A program made the translations under genes and the position numbers. A model generated the notes under the pieces. That model saw nothing but the letters and a program-made list of their open reading frames with translations. It was not told the DNA's origin and did not search any database. DNA of 45,480 nt from Bacteroidales bacterium (lineage in GTDB: Bacteria; Bacteroidota; Bacteroidia; Bacteroidales; TTA-H9). This document shows, piece after piece, positions 32,052 to 40,933 of this stretch (position 1 is its first letter; every line of letters begins with the position of its first letter). The stretch spans positions 1 through 45,480 of the forward strand of contig JAQVCV010000036.1 in assembly GCA_028689615.1 (NCBI GenBank), written 5' to 3'.

Positions 32052-32306
32052 GTTGTTTACAGCCATGCCACTCTTCTCAAGAATACCTCTATCACCCTTT
32101 TCAATAATGATAGCAACTCCATTCTGAAACAATCCAAAACAAGCTCTTGCAATCAGCATGTATCAACTTATAAACTTAAACAGCCATATAAGCTTTCTTT
32201 TAAAAAAAAGAGCAGTGTAGCTAACCACAACACACTTAAAACAAATGACTTAATTCTTATTTGAGATTTTTTTTCTGCAAAAATATCTTATTGTCTGTAA
32301 GATTCA

Positions 32307-32314
32307 TACCTTTA
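32307..32314 (+). promoter_or_regulatory. Weak predicted promoter upstream of the T9SS cargo gene
   Basis: TACCTTTA differs from TAnnTTTG at the last base. It lies 60 bases before the ATG at 32374. In the gap 32052-32306 I see only AT-rich sequence with no supportable gene. Confidence 0.4.
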
Positions 32315-32373
32315 CCCAGTCATTCAATCCAAACACGAATGACCCACTTTAACCTAATTAATTTCAAACTATC

Positions 32374-34251
32374 ATGAAAAAAGTCTATGTTTTTTTCGTA
32401 GCGTTGTGTTATGCGCTCGTGTCCAACGGACAAGTCTATTTAACTGAAGATTTCAGTACAGGCACCATGCCTCCCACAGGATGGTCGCTTGACGGGGTTG
32501 CTTCTCAATGGAGCAACAGTGGCTCCAACAATGCAGGAGGCACAGCCCCCGAAGCCAAGTTCACTTATGTCAATCAAAACACTACCTCACGATTAATTTC
32601 ACCGGTAGTTGACATGACAGGTATCAGTTCGGCCACCCTCTCTTTCAAATATTACTACGATTGGTATGCCAACGGCCCAACTATTGGTGTGGCCAAACGT
32701 TTTGGCACATCAGGAGCCTGGAATGTTGTTTGGGAAACTACACCAACTGGCAACCAGGGGCCTAAAACACAAATCGTAGAATTAACCGGGATTGGCCAGA
32801 GCGATTTTCAATTCTGTTTTTACATCTCAGGAAACCTTTACAATGTTGACTACTGGTTTATCGACAACGTGAAACTCTTTACCCCCTTAGCTCTGGATGC
32901 TGCCATGGCCTCAATAGTAGTACCGAAGTATGTTGAAGACGGAGCTTCTTTTGATCTCACAGGCAAAATATCCAACGAAGGATCAACCCCGCTTACCAGC
33001 TTTGATGTTGTTTACACACTTGACAACGGTGCACCCCAAACCATGGCTGTTACCGGTGTGAACATCCCTCTGGGTGGCGATCATGCTTTCACTCACAACG
33101 TACCCGTTGTTTTGTCGGGTCTGGGCAGTCATCTGGTTAAAGCCTGGGTGGCCAATCCCAACAATGGCACTGATTTGAACAATGCCAACGACACCCTATC
33201 AGCCTATTCGAGTGCTGTTACCTTTGTTCCTGAGAAAAAAGTTTTGGCAGAAGAAGCCACGGGAACGTGGTGCGGCTGGTGTATTCGTGGCATTTGCTTC
33301 ATGGATTACATGGCCGAAACCTACCCTGAAACCTGGATAGGTGTGGCCGTTCATAATGGCGACCCGATGGTTGTTTCTTATTACGACAACGCCATGGCAC
33401 AAATCATCCCCGGATTTGCTGGCTATCCGAGCGTCACCTCCGACAGAACCGAGGGCGATTCAGATCCTTCTGATTTAGAAGCAGGTTACAACCGCAGGAT
33501 GGCTGCAATCAGTCCGGCATCAATTAGAATAGTTAATTACGCATGGAATCCCGACACCCGCGAAGTGGCTTTTGATCTGGAATCGGAATTTGTGGCTGAT
33601 GTGATGAACGAACTCCGTTTTGGAGTTATCATTGCTGAAGACAGTTTATATGGAACTTCAGCACAATGGAACCAAGCCAACTACTACAACGGAGGAGGCA
33701 ATGGCCCCATGTGCGGATACGAAAGCAAACCCAACCCCGTACCGGCTGCCCAGATGCATTACGACCATGTTGCCCGTGAAATTCTTGACTCCCCCTTCGG
33801 AACTCCCAACAGCCTGCCAGCCACCATCACAGCCGGATCGGTTATCAACTACCACTACACCTATACGCTGCCCGACACATGGAACTACGAGAAACTTCAC
33901 ATCATCGGGTTCCTGGTTGACATGTCGAACGGCGAAATTCTGAATGCCGACAATAAAATCAGTTCCTACGTGGGCATCAACAACCTCAATTTCGAAAAAG
34001 GCGTTGCGGTATATCCCAATCCTTCAAAAGACTACACCAATGTTGCGTTTACCCTCGACCAGCCTATGAACGCTAAGGTGGATGTTTGCGATATGTTTGG
34101 TGCGGTTGTCTATTCAGATGCCCCACGCCAGTTTGCTGCCGGACAAAATCAGATCAGGATCAGCAACCAATCGCTTGGAAACGGAATGTACGTTGTTAAA
34201 CTTACCGTTGGAAACCAAGTAATAAGCCGCAAAGTATCCGTCGTAAAATAA
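32374..34251 (+). CDS. T9SS-secreted protein with a jelly-roll domain and Omp28-like CGWC domain
   Basis: The 625 residues show a signal peptide (to about residue 20). A choice-of-anchor/MAM-like beta-sandwich follows at about 22-170 (EDFSTGTMPPTGWSLDGVAS, and YWFIDNVKLF at its end), then an Ig-like CARDB-type module (about 175-275). The Omp28-type thioredoxin-like domain starts at about 285 (KVLAEEATGTWCGWCIRG), with the redox pair in CGWC. A type A T9SS sorting domain ends the protein (about 545-625, VAVYPNPSKDYTNVAF). It should be secreted and cell-surface attached. The likely role is an extracellular thiol-linked or adhesive function, which is unproven. It shares the Omp28 core with the lipoprotein at 16428, in a different export route. 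Confidence 0.88.
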   Translation: MKKVYVFFVALCYALVSNGQVYLTEDFSTGTMPPTGWSLDGVASQWSNSGSNNAGGTAPEAKFTYVNQNTTSRLISPVVDMTGISSATLSFKYYYDWYANGPTIGVAKRFGTSGAWNVVWETTPTGNQGPKTQIVELTGIGQSDFQFCFYISGNLYNVDYWFIDNVKLFTPLALDAAMASIVVPKYVEDGASFDLTGKISNEGSTPLTSFDVVYTLDNGAPQTMAVTGVNIPLGGDHAFTHNVPVVLSGLGSHLVKAWVANPNNGTDLNNANDTLSAYSSAVTFVPEKKVLAEEATGTWCGWCIRGICFMDYMAETYPETWIGVAVHNGDPMVVSYYDNAMAQIIPGFAGYPSVTSDRTEGDSDPSDLEAGYNRRMAAISPASIRIVNYAWNPDTREVAFDLESEFVADVMNELRFGVIIAEDSLYGTSAQWNQANYYNGGGNGPMCGYESKPNPVPAAQMHYDHVAREILDSPFGTPNSLPATITAGSVINYHYTYTLPDTWNYEKLHIIGFLVDMSNGEILNADNKISSYVGINNLNFEKGVAVYPNPSKDYTNVAFTLDQPMNAKVDVCDMFGAVVYSDAPRQFAAGQNQIRISNQSLGNGMYVVKLTVGNQVISRKVSVVK

Positions 34252-34365
34252 CCCGTGGAAGATCAATGCTTTAACTTAATTTTTCGCACAGGTGATCCCA
34301 AAAACTACTACGGATTGCAGCATCGAAAGAGACAAGTGAAAGCGTTCTGCCCAAGATAACTCAAG

Positions 34366-34395
34366 CCGGTTGCCCTCCAGCAACCGGTTTTTTTT
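34366..34395 (+). terminator. Intrinsic terminator after the T9SS cargo gene
   Basis: CCGGTTGC (34366-34373) pairs with GCAACCGG (34380-34387) over a six-base loop, followed by eight T's (34388-34395). Confidence 0.9.
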
Positions 34396-34531
34396 ATTTG
34401 AAAACAACGAGATACCAAGCCAATTCAAGGTCAACAACTCGTCCCGGGAACACCTGATGGGGCTGGTGCAAAACCCTGTAGATTGACGACGAAACCCCTT
34501 GACCATCCACTGCCTGTTGCGGGCTTTTGTG

Positions 34532-34539
34532 TACCTTTG
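34532..34539 (+). promoter_or_regulatory. Predicted promoter -7 element of the rRNA methyltransferase-porin operon
   Basis: TACCTTTG is a full match, 23 bases before the ATG at 34563. The 34252-34562 gap holds the terminator at 34366 and this promoter, and nothing else that I can support. Confidence 0.6.
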
Positions 34540-34562
34540 CCCCCTGATTGAAATAACCACGC

Positions 34563-35363
34563 ATGACGCTCGATATCACCAGTCCGCAAAACCCCAGGAT
34601 CAAATCGCTGCTGAAGCTTCAGGCCAAGCAATCGGAACGGCGTAAACAAAACCTGATAGTGGTTGAAGGGTTACGTGAAACCGATTTGGCTCTACAAGCC
34701 GGATTTGAATCTGTTGAACTGTTTTCGGCTCCCGGAATTACAGATCCTTTGGTACTTAAAGCGATACAATCCAAGTTTCCACGCGCTTTTGCAGTCTCGA
34801 ACGAAGTGTTTGCCAAATTGGCCTACCGTGAAGGAAGCGATGGTATTCTGGCACTGTTTCGTCCCAAATACTACAAACCCGACGACTTTTTGCACAGAGA
34901 AAAACCTCTTTTCATCGTTCTTGAAGGGGTTGAAAAACCGGGAAACCTGGGAGCTGTACTTAGGACGGCAGATGCGGCAAAGGCCGATGCAGTGTGGCTT
35001 TGCGATACTCCAACCGACATTTACAACCCGAATGCCATCCGCTCGAGCGTGGGCTGCATCTTCACAGTTCCTGTCTTGCAATCCTCTTCAAAAGCGGCCA
35101 TAAAATGGTTCAGCGAACACCAAATTAAAACCTTTGCTGCTGCTCTTACTCCAGAAGCCGGTTTTTATCACGAAGCCGACCTGACAGGCCCCACAGCACT
35201 GGTCTTTGGCACTGAAGCAACCGGCTTGTCAGAAAGATGGCTCAACGAAGCTAATCACCAGATTTTGATCCCTATGCGTGGAAAAATTGACTCTCTTAAC
35301 GTGAGCATTTCTGCTGCTATCATGGTATTTGAAGCCATGCGTCAACGAAATTTCAAACCATGA
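34563..35363 (+). CDS. TrmH/SpoU family RNA 2'-O-methyltransferase
   Basis: The 266 residues have an N-terminal substrate-binding domain (ITSPQNPRIKSLLKLQAKQS, then LIVVEGLRETDLAL). A C-terminal SPOUT knot carries the three motifs: motif 1 EGVEKPGNLGAVLRTADAA, motif 2 LVFGTEATGLSERWL, and motif 3 IPMRGKIDSLNVSISAAIMV. These match RlmB/TsnR-like enzymes that methylate a ribose in 23S rRNA, using S-adenosylmethionine bound in the knot. The specific nucleotide cannot be assigned. The stop codon overlaps the ATG of the next gene (ATGA at 35360-35363), so translation of the two is coupled. Confidence 0.92.
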   Translation: MTLDITSPQNPRIKSLLKLQAKQSERRKQNLIVVEGLRETDLALQAGFESVELFSAPGITDPLVLKAIQSKFPRAFAVSNEVFAKLAYREGSDGILALFRPKYYKPDDFLHREKPLFIVLEGVEKPGNLGAVLRTADAAKADAVWLCDTPTDIYNPNAIRSSVGCIFTVPVLQSSSKAAIKWFSEHQIKTFAAALTPEAGFYHEADLTGPTALVFGTEATGLSERWLNEANHQILIPMRGKIDSLNVSISAAIMVFEAMRQRNFKP

Positions 35364-37465
35364 TGCAAAAAACCATCCAAAATTTCATCCTACTGGTACT
35401 GAGCGCTATCGCCACACCTGTGGCGGCTCAAAACCTGGTGACTTTTCCTTCTGATTCTGCTGCCATAGTTGCCTTTACCATACCTGGGAAACAACCCGTA
35501 GCCTTGCATTACAAGCAAATCGACACAACCATCAGTTACGCACACAATTACCGACCTTTCACCAAACCAGGCCAATGGTACGCCTGGCTGGGAAACAACG
35601 GCCTTCCCATGCGCAACCTTACCCCCGACTTCAACTCCTCCGAGGGCTTCAACTACGGAAAAACCTCATTCGCACCCTACACTACCAACCCTTCCGAAAC
35701 CGTGTTCTATCAATCGAAACGGGCGTATTCAAACGTAAGCTACACCTCAGGACCCGACAACGAGAACCAACTCGAAGCGCTCCTAAGCAAAAACATTTTC
35801 AAAGGGATCACAACAGGAATCCACTACAGACTAATAAGCAGCACTGGACCCTATGCTTACCAGAAAGCCAATTGTGAAAACCTTGCATTAACAATTCGCT
35901 ATTTTGCCCCTGATGGTCGTTACGGCGCTATGGCGGGCTACCTGCTCAACACCTACACTGTTCAGGAAAACGGTGGGATTAAAAACGAAATCCAATTTAC
36001 TGAAAACCAGGAAACCAACCGTTCGGTGATCACTACGCGCCTCACTTCTGCCGAATCGCGCAACGGGAACATGCGGGCTTTTCTGACGGTCTTTTACGAA
36101 CCTGCAATCCCTTATCAAACCGACGACACCGTGGTAAAAAAGAAACCAAAATCTAAAAGTCATGCCGACTCCGTTTCATTCACGAAACCCGTTCCTGACG
36201 CAGCAAATAAAATAAAGCCAGATCGTGATTCAATTCCGGCCCTACAAGCAAACGCGCTGGAGACTCATCCCGATTCCTCGATAATACGATTCATTGCCAA
36301 CAACGATTCATCTGCTACGAAAACTGTTGCGCTTCAAGATTCAATTAGAAAGAAAAATAAGGCACTCCAATTCTTTGGTCTTGGTCGCTTTCAATACTCC
36401 CTTTCCTATTCTCGAGATGCCTGGGTTTACGACGACTCCAACCCTAAATCGGGATTTTACACACACATTTACAACGATTCAACAACAACCTTCGACACCA
36501 CAGGCATAAAAAAACTAGAAAATGAAATCTCGTGGACCAATGCCGGTTTTCTTCATAAGAACTCGTTACCCGTTGCTCTGCGATTTGCGGTCAGGCACCA
36601 ATACACCGAATTAACTACGCTAACCCAAAAAAAGACCTTCAGCCAGTTTATTCCCAATGCCTCGGTGAATCTCAGTCTATGGAACAGGTTTTCCCTATCG
36701 GGTTACGGTTTTATAGTGAAAGGCGATTACAACGATGGTGACTTAGGATTGCGAGGGCAAATCAATCTCAGGGTTGGCCAGCGCGATGACGACGGATTCG
36801 TGGGCGAAGCCGGCTTTTACAGCGAAATGCCGGGTTATTTCTTCCAATTCTACGAATCGAATCACTTCAAGTGGGAAAATAGTTTCGACAGACAGGAAAC
36901 CTGGTTTGCCAAAGTAAAACTCAAATACAGCATTGCATCGGCAGGCCTCGACTACTACCTTCTTAACCAATACGTTTACCTTGATAAAGACGCAACGGCA
37001 CAACAACATGGTGCCGAGATGTCGGTAGCCCGATTGTGGACCGGGATTAACATTAAGCTTGGCAGATGGAATATCGACGGGCAAGCTGTTGGGCAAATAG
37101 CCAGCGACACCTCAGTTGTAAAACTTCCCAAGCTTTTGGTGAGAGCCACAATTTTTTATACAGGACACCTGTTTAAAAAAGCTTTAAAAATACAACCAGG
37201 GATAGATTTCTATTGGTATCCGGCCTACCATGGCGATGACTACATGCCCGCTCTGCAATCGTTTTATCTTCAGGATGTAAAAAATATTGGCGGGTATCCT
37301 TGGATTGACCTCTTCGCGAATTTCAGGGTGAAGCGGGCAATACTTTTCCTCAGATACAGGCACCTCAACGCACAATTTTCGGGGTTCAATTACATGGATG
37401 TTCCGCGTTATCCTTTGCCCGACGGGGGTATAAATTTCGGAGTTTCATGGAACTTTTACGACTAA
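35360..37465 (+). CDS. Bacteroidota 'putative porin' family outer-membrane barrel
   Basis: The 701 residues begin with a signal peptide (to about residue 23, ATPVAAQ). The family's conserved N-terminal part follows: WYAWLGNNGLPMRNLTPDFN, then GFNYGKTSFAPY and FYQSKRAYSNVSYTSGPDNE. Residues about 260-335 are a low-complexity stretch rich in Lys, Asp and Ser, with few strand patterns. The rest is beta-barrel and ends GVSWNFYD with an aromatic residue close to the C-terminus. Members are annotated as putative porins but have not been well studied. The start overlaps the methyltransferase stop by four bases; a second ATG directly follows the first (MM), so either could be used. Confidence 0.85.
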   Translation: MMQKTIQNFILLVLSAIATPVAAQNLVTFPSDSAAIVAFTIPGKQPVALHYKQIDTTISYAHNYRPFTKPGQWYAWLGNNGLPMRNLTPDFNSSEGFNYGKTSFAPYTTNPSETVFYQSKRAYSNVSYTSGPDNENQLEALLSKNIFKGITTGIHYRLISSTGPYAYQKANCENLALTIRYFAPDGRYGAMAGYLLNTYTVQENGGIKNEIQFTENQETNRSVITTRLTSAESRNGNMRAFLTVFYEPAIPYQTDDTVVKKKPKSKSHADSVSFTKPVPDAANKIKPDRDSIPALQANALETHPDSSIIRFIANNDSSATKTVALQDSIRKKNKALQFFGLGRFQYSLSYSRDAWVYDDSNPKSGFYTHIYNDSTTTFDTTGIKKLENEISWTNAGFLHKNSLPVALRFAVRHQYTELTTLTQKKTFSQFIPNASVNLSLWNRFSLSGYGFIVKGDYNDGDLGLRGQINLRVGQRDDDGFVGEAGFYSEMPGYFFQFYESNHFKWENSFDRQETWFAKVKLKYSIASAGLDYYLLNQYVYLDKDATAQQHGAEMSVARLWTGINIKLGRWNIDGQAVGQIASDTSVVKLPKLLVRATIFYTGHLFKKALKIQPGIDFYWYPAYHGDDYMPALQSFYLQDVKNIGGYPWIDLFANFRVKRAILFLRYRHLNAQFSGFNYMDVPRYPLPDGGINFGVSWNFYD

Positions 37466-37516
37466 CGCCCAACCACGAGGCTTTTGCCCCCCTTGGTTAG
37501 TTGTGAGTTATTTAAA

Positions 37517-38200
37517 CTACATCGACAATCCACCGGCTGCCACCACACTGCCGTCAACCAGGTGAATTACACGATCAGCCTCTCCTGCCAATTCAGGGTT
37601 ATGGGTTACAATAACAAAGGTTTGTTGCAAAGTGTCGCGCAACTCAAAAAAGAGACGATGCAACTGACGCGCTGCCTGAGAATCGAGATTCCCCGATGGC
37701 TCATCGGCCAAAACAACATCGGGATCGTTGATCAACGCACGGGCTACCGCCACCCTTTGTTGCTCGCCTCCCGACAGCTCTGAAGGTTTGTGAGAAATCC
37801 GATCAGAAAGCGACAGCCGCCCGAGCAAAGCTTTGGCTTTTAAAACCGCTGCAGAAGGCTTCTCTCCTGCGATAAAGGCTGGCATACAAACGTTTTCAAG
37901 GGCTGTAAATTCGGGTAAAAGATGGTGAAACTGAAAAACGAATCCAATGTGTTTGTTGCGAAAAGCCGACAACTTTCGATCGTTCATCCTTGTGATATCA
38001 ATACCACTCACCTCCACAACCCCTTCATCAGCCTTGTCAAGGGTTCCTAAAATATGCAGAAGCGTTGATTTACCTGCCCCCGAAGGGCCGGTTATGGTAA
38101 CTATTTCGCCTTGCTGCACAAGCAAATCAACACCCTTGAGTACCTCTAACGAGCCGAAACGCCTGGAAACATGTTGTGCATTAACTATGATTTTTGCCAT
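37517..38200 (-). CDS. lolD: LolD-like ABC transporter ATP-binding protein
   Basis: The 227-residue ATPase has Walker [11 protein letters not shown]-loop [18 protein letters not shown], signature [15 protein letters not shown], Walker [13 protein letters not shown] and the H-loop VIVTHNPEL. The PSGNLDS and HHLLPEFTA segments are typical of the LolD/MacB group. LolD powers release of lipoproteins from the inner membrane to LolA. No LolC/LolE permease is adjacent. It starts three bases after the stop of the DUF5916 gene and is probably cotranscribed with it. The partner permease would be encoded elsewhere, so a MacB-type or FtsE-type export role is possible. Confidence 0.88.
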   Translation of the reverse strand: MAKIIVNAQHVSRRFGSLEVLKGVDLLVQQGEIVTITGPSGAGKSTLLHILGTLDKADEGVVEVSGIDITRMNDRKLSAFRNKHIGFVFQFHHLLPEFTALENVCMPAFIAGEKPSAAVLKAKALLGRLSLSDRISHKPSELSGGEQQRVAVARALINDPDVVLADEPSGNLDSQAARQLHRLFFELRDTLQQTFVIVTHNPELAGEADRVIHLVDGSVVAAGGLSM

Positions 38201-38203
38201 CTT

Positions 38204-40645
38204 CTATCCATTTGAATTTGACAACCAACGCCTCACATTCTGATAATCGAGATAATAAAGCACCTTCAGACTGATATTATTCAATTGAGGCTGCCTGAAA
38301 GTATCTTCCAAATTCGAAAAGAAACCAGCCTCGACATCCTGATTTTCGGTAAGCAAAGCATTCTTCCAAACCAAGGTGAGATTCGATCCTGGCGCAAACT
38401 CCCATTTCAACGACAGGTCGAGGTTGAATGAGTTGAAGTTGAAATCGGCCTGGTAATCGCCTTTTACTTCATCAAGGTAACCATTGGTATTGAGCACGTA
38501 GTACTGGTCGTACTTACCCTTGTACCAATAGTGGCGCACCCAGAGATTTACCGACAAATTGTTTTTGAAAACATAGAGAACATTAAACGAATTTTCAACG
38601 CCGCGCACCTGTCGCCGCCCAAAAATACTTCGGTTGAGCGAATCAAGCAGGGCAAAACCCCTGTCTTTTTCGCGTCCCTGAAGCGTAGCCGAATAGGTAA
38701 ACATCAAGTGATTGTTTATCCGGAGCAGAGGTGCAACAACCAGATAATATTCTGATGAATGATCTCCGCTTACCGAATACGACATTTCACCGTCGAGGGC
38801 AAACGCTTTCCGGTAGTCAGTTGAAAAGCCCATATAACCATTCACAAAAGTGGGCACTTTGAAAATTCGGCCCGCCACCCGTGACTCATAATGATCGAAG
38901 GTTTCGACAGGAGCCACAGTGAAAGTCCCCCAGTAAGATGTATAATTTCTTGAAGATCCGTTGGCTTTCAATGAAAAAGAAAGGTTCTCGTTCTTATGAG
39001 TCACGAAATGAAGACTGTTGTAAACCTCAATTGTTGCCTTCATATTGCGCAACCGCCAGAACGGTTCGTAAATGGCATAACTAAGCAGCGCACGGTTCAC
39101 GATCTGGCTGTTGCGCCTTGTAATTCCCAGATCGTTTGCATCAAACTTATCGTTCATCAGATTATGCGTCAGGCTGTACTGCCAATTCCCGCTGATCTTT
39201 CCAAGCGTGAGGTCGTATTTATAGCCTACGGCACCTTTATATCCGCCTGCTGAGGCATCGATCGTATAAACCTGACTCACAGCACCACCAACGGTCATAC
39301 CATACACATTTCCTTTGTTGTTGAGGGTGATCCCGCCTCCGGTAACATTAGCCCTCCGCCCGGGATTATCGCGAATCACGCTGGTGTTGATAAGGTAAGC
39401 AGAACTGTTGTTGCGCAGCGCCTGGTCAACCACCACGATGTTGAAATTGGTGAATGGTTCGGTTAACACGGTTCTTTCGTGACCCGAAGAATCCACTATT
39501 GATGCCGTGGCATTATCGGTCAGGGCATTGAGCACTCCAATTGCAGTTCCACTTTTGTTGCGTCCCGAAAATTTCACTGCATTGATAAGGTGTGCATTAG
39601 CCGGGTTGTTCTTGATCTCTTCACCTGGGTGCAGATTCCTCAGCACACTATAGTAACCAGATGGAGTAGCGGCAATACGACGCGAATAAAACAAGTTTCC
39701 TTTCTGAAACAAATCAACTGCCTCCTTAAAAAAGGGGCGCTGTTCATCATACGACACCTCGAAGGCTGAAAGGTTTTTAACGATGTTGTCTGATTTTACC
39801 TGACTAAAATCGGGCAGCAGGGAAACATCGAGCGTGAAACTTTCGTTCAGGCCATACTTCAGATCCATTCCACCGGAAAAAGAGTAGCTGAAATTGCTTT
39901 TATCGGTCAAATTAAAAGGATAATGTTCCACACCAACGGCCATGTAAGGCGTTAGCGATAACCTGACAGGGGCGTTAACATTACTGATACCTGACAGTTG
40001 ACCCCAGTTTACGATGTTATTGGCGGCTCCCTTTACTTCCAAAGCCCATTGGTCGGTTTCACGGTATCGCCTGATCTCCCGATTCAGCTGCAAGCCCCAT
40101 TGATGCACATCGCGACGAGGAAACCGAATAGCCGAAAAAGGGATCTCAATCTCAGCTATCCAACCTGAATCGTTCACTTGGGTAGAGCTTCTCCAGACGG
40201 CGTCGAAAGTATCGTCGGTGAACCTCCTGTCGAGCTGTACGTTGGCTGCCGTAACAGTAAAAATGTATGCATCGGTGGAATTGCCGTAAGTATCTATTTC
40301 GATACAAAACTCGTCGGTATTCAGATGCTCGGCATCCCTGTTGCCTAATTGCCCGAGAATGCTGTCGGGGTGGGGATCGTACATCATGGCACCAACAATG
40401 AGTGAATGATCGGTGTATAGAATCCGTACCTCTGTCTTGAAGCTTGCCGGAGCATTGTAGGTGGGAACATACTGTTTAAACCCGGATAAAGGTCTGGCCC
40501 TGGACCAAACTTCCTCATTAAGATGTCCGTCGATGCTTACGGAACCCGAAACCCTCAATGCTTCTGCCAAAGGAACCTGAGCCTTCAACGCAAACGGAAG
40601 CACAAAAAACATCAGTAGTTTACTAAAATAGAGCCCTGCTTTCAT
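38204..40645 (-). CDS. DUF5916 protein with N-terminal family 9 carbohydrate-binding-like domain
   Basis: I use the ATG at 40645 (813 residues). It begins a proper signal peptide (MKAGLYFSKLLMFFVLPFAL, cleaved after KAQ), whereas the longer frame from 40801 adds 52 residues with no signal. Residues about 35-220 are a CBM9-like beta-sandwich (VSGSVSIDGHLNEEVWSRAR, DEFCIEIDTYGNSTDAYIF). The remainder is the DUF5916 region (NESFTLDVSLLPDFSQVKSD, then FEVSYDEQRPFFKEAVDLFQ), with outer-membrane barrel-like strands to the end. Function is unknown; the family is widespread in Bacteroidota and often called hydrolase-like. The lolD-like gene follows after three bases. Confidence 0.85.
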   Translation of the reverse strand: MKAGLYFSKLLMFFVLPFALKAQVPLAEALRVSGSVSIDGHLNEEVWSRARPLSGFKQYVPTYNAPASFKTEVRILYTDHSLIVGAMMYDPHPDSILGQLGNRDAEHLNTDEFCIEIDTYGNSTDAYIFTVTAANVQLDRRFTDDTFDAVWRSSTQVNDSGWIAEIEIPFSAIRFPRRDVHQWGLQLNREIRRYRETDQWALEVKGAANNIVNWGQLSGISNVNAPVRLSLTPYMAVGVEHYPFNLTDKSNFSYSFSGGMDLKYGLNESFTLDVSLLPDFSQVKSDNIVKNLSAFEVSYDEQRPFFKEAVDLFQKGNLFYSRRIAATPSGYYSVLRNLHPGEEIKNNPANAHLINAVKFSGRNKSGTAIGVLNALTDNATASIVDSSGHERTVLTEPFTNFNIVVVDQALRNNSSAYLINTSVIRDNPGRRANVTGGGITLNNKGNVYGMTVGGAVSQVYTIDASAGGYKGAVGYKYDLTLGKISGNWQYSLTHNLMNDKFDANDLGITRRNSQIVNRALLSYAIYEPFWRLRNMKATIEVYNSLHFVTHKNENLSFSLKANGSSRNYTSYWGTFTVAPVETFDHYESRVAGRIFKVPTFVNGYMGFSTDYRKAFALDGEMSYSVSGDHSSEYYLVVAPLLRINNHLMFTYSATLQGREKDRGFALLDSLNRSIFGRRQVRGVENSFNVLYVFKNNLSVNLWVRHYWYKGKYDQYYVLNTNGYLDEVKGDYQADFNFNSFNLDLSLKWEFAPGSNLTLVWKNALLTENQDVEAGFFSNLEDTFRQPQLNNISLKVLYYLDYQNVRRWLSNSNG

Positions 40646-40840
40646 AACTTTAATCAGATTGCTAAAATACGCCTTTACTACCGAACAGGCAAAAGCCAGA
40701 CCTGTCATCGCATAATAAAGTCGGTAACCAAACCAGCCACATCCTGTGAACTCATTAGAATAAAGAGCCTGGATCGAATTAGCATTGGAGCCTGTCAACA
40801 ATGCTGATGATTGAAATAACGGCCTTGCATAAACAATACG

Positions 40841-40848
40841 TATTTTTG
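40841..40848 (+). promoter_or_regulatory. Predicted sucC promoter -7 element
   Basis: TATTTTTG is a full match, 85 bases before the ATG at 40934, giving a leader of about 79 bases. The divergent gap 40646-40933 shows no other gene. Confidence 0.5.
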
Positions 40849-40933
40849 GTTGTTAACTCAGGCATTATTTACAGAAAATGCTTTTGCACTGGATTTTTCA
40901 CTTTGACATTAACTTACCAAAATCCTTTTTCAC

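Noticed and set aside
37471-37498. AACCA...TGGTT inverted repeat between the convergent porin and lolD genes as a terminator
   Set aside because: The stem is short and bulged, with no U-tract on either strand.
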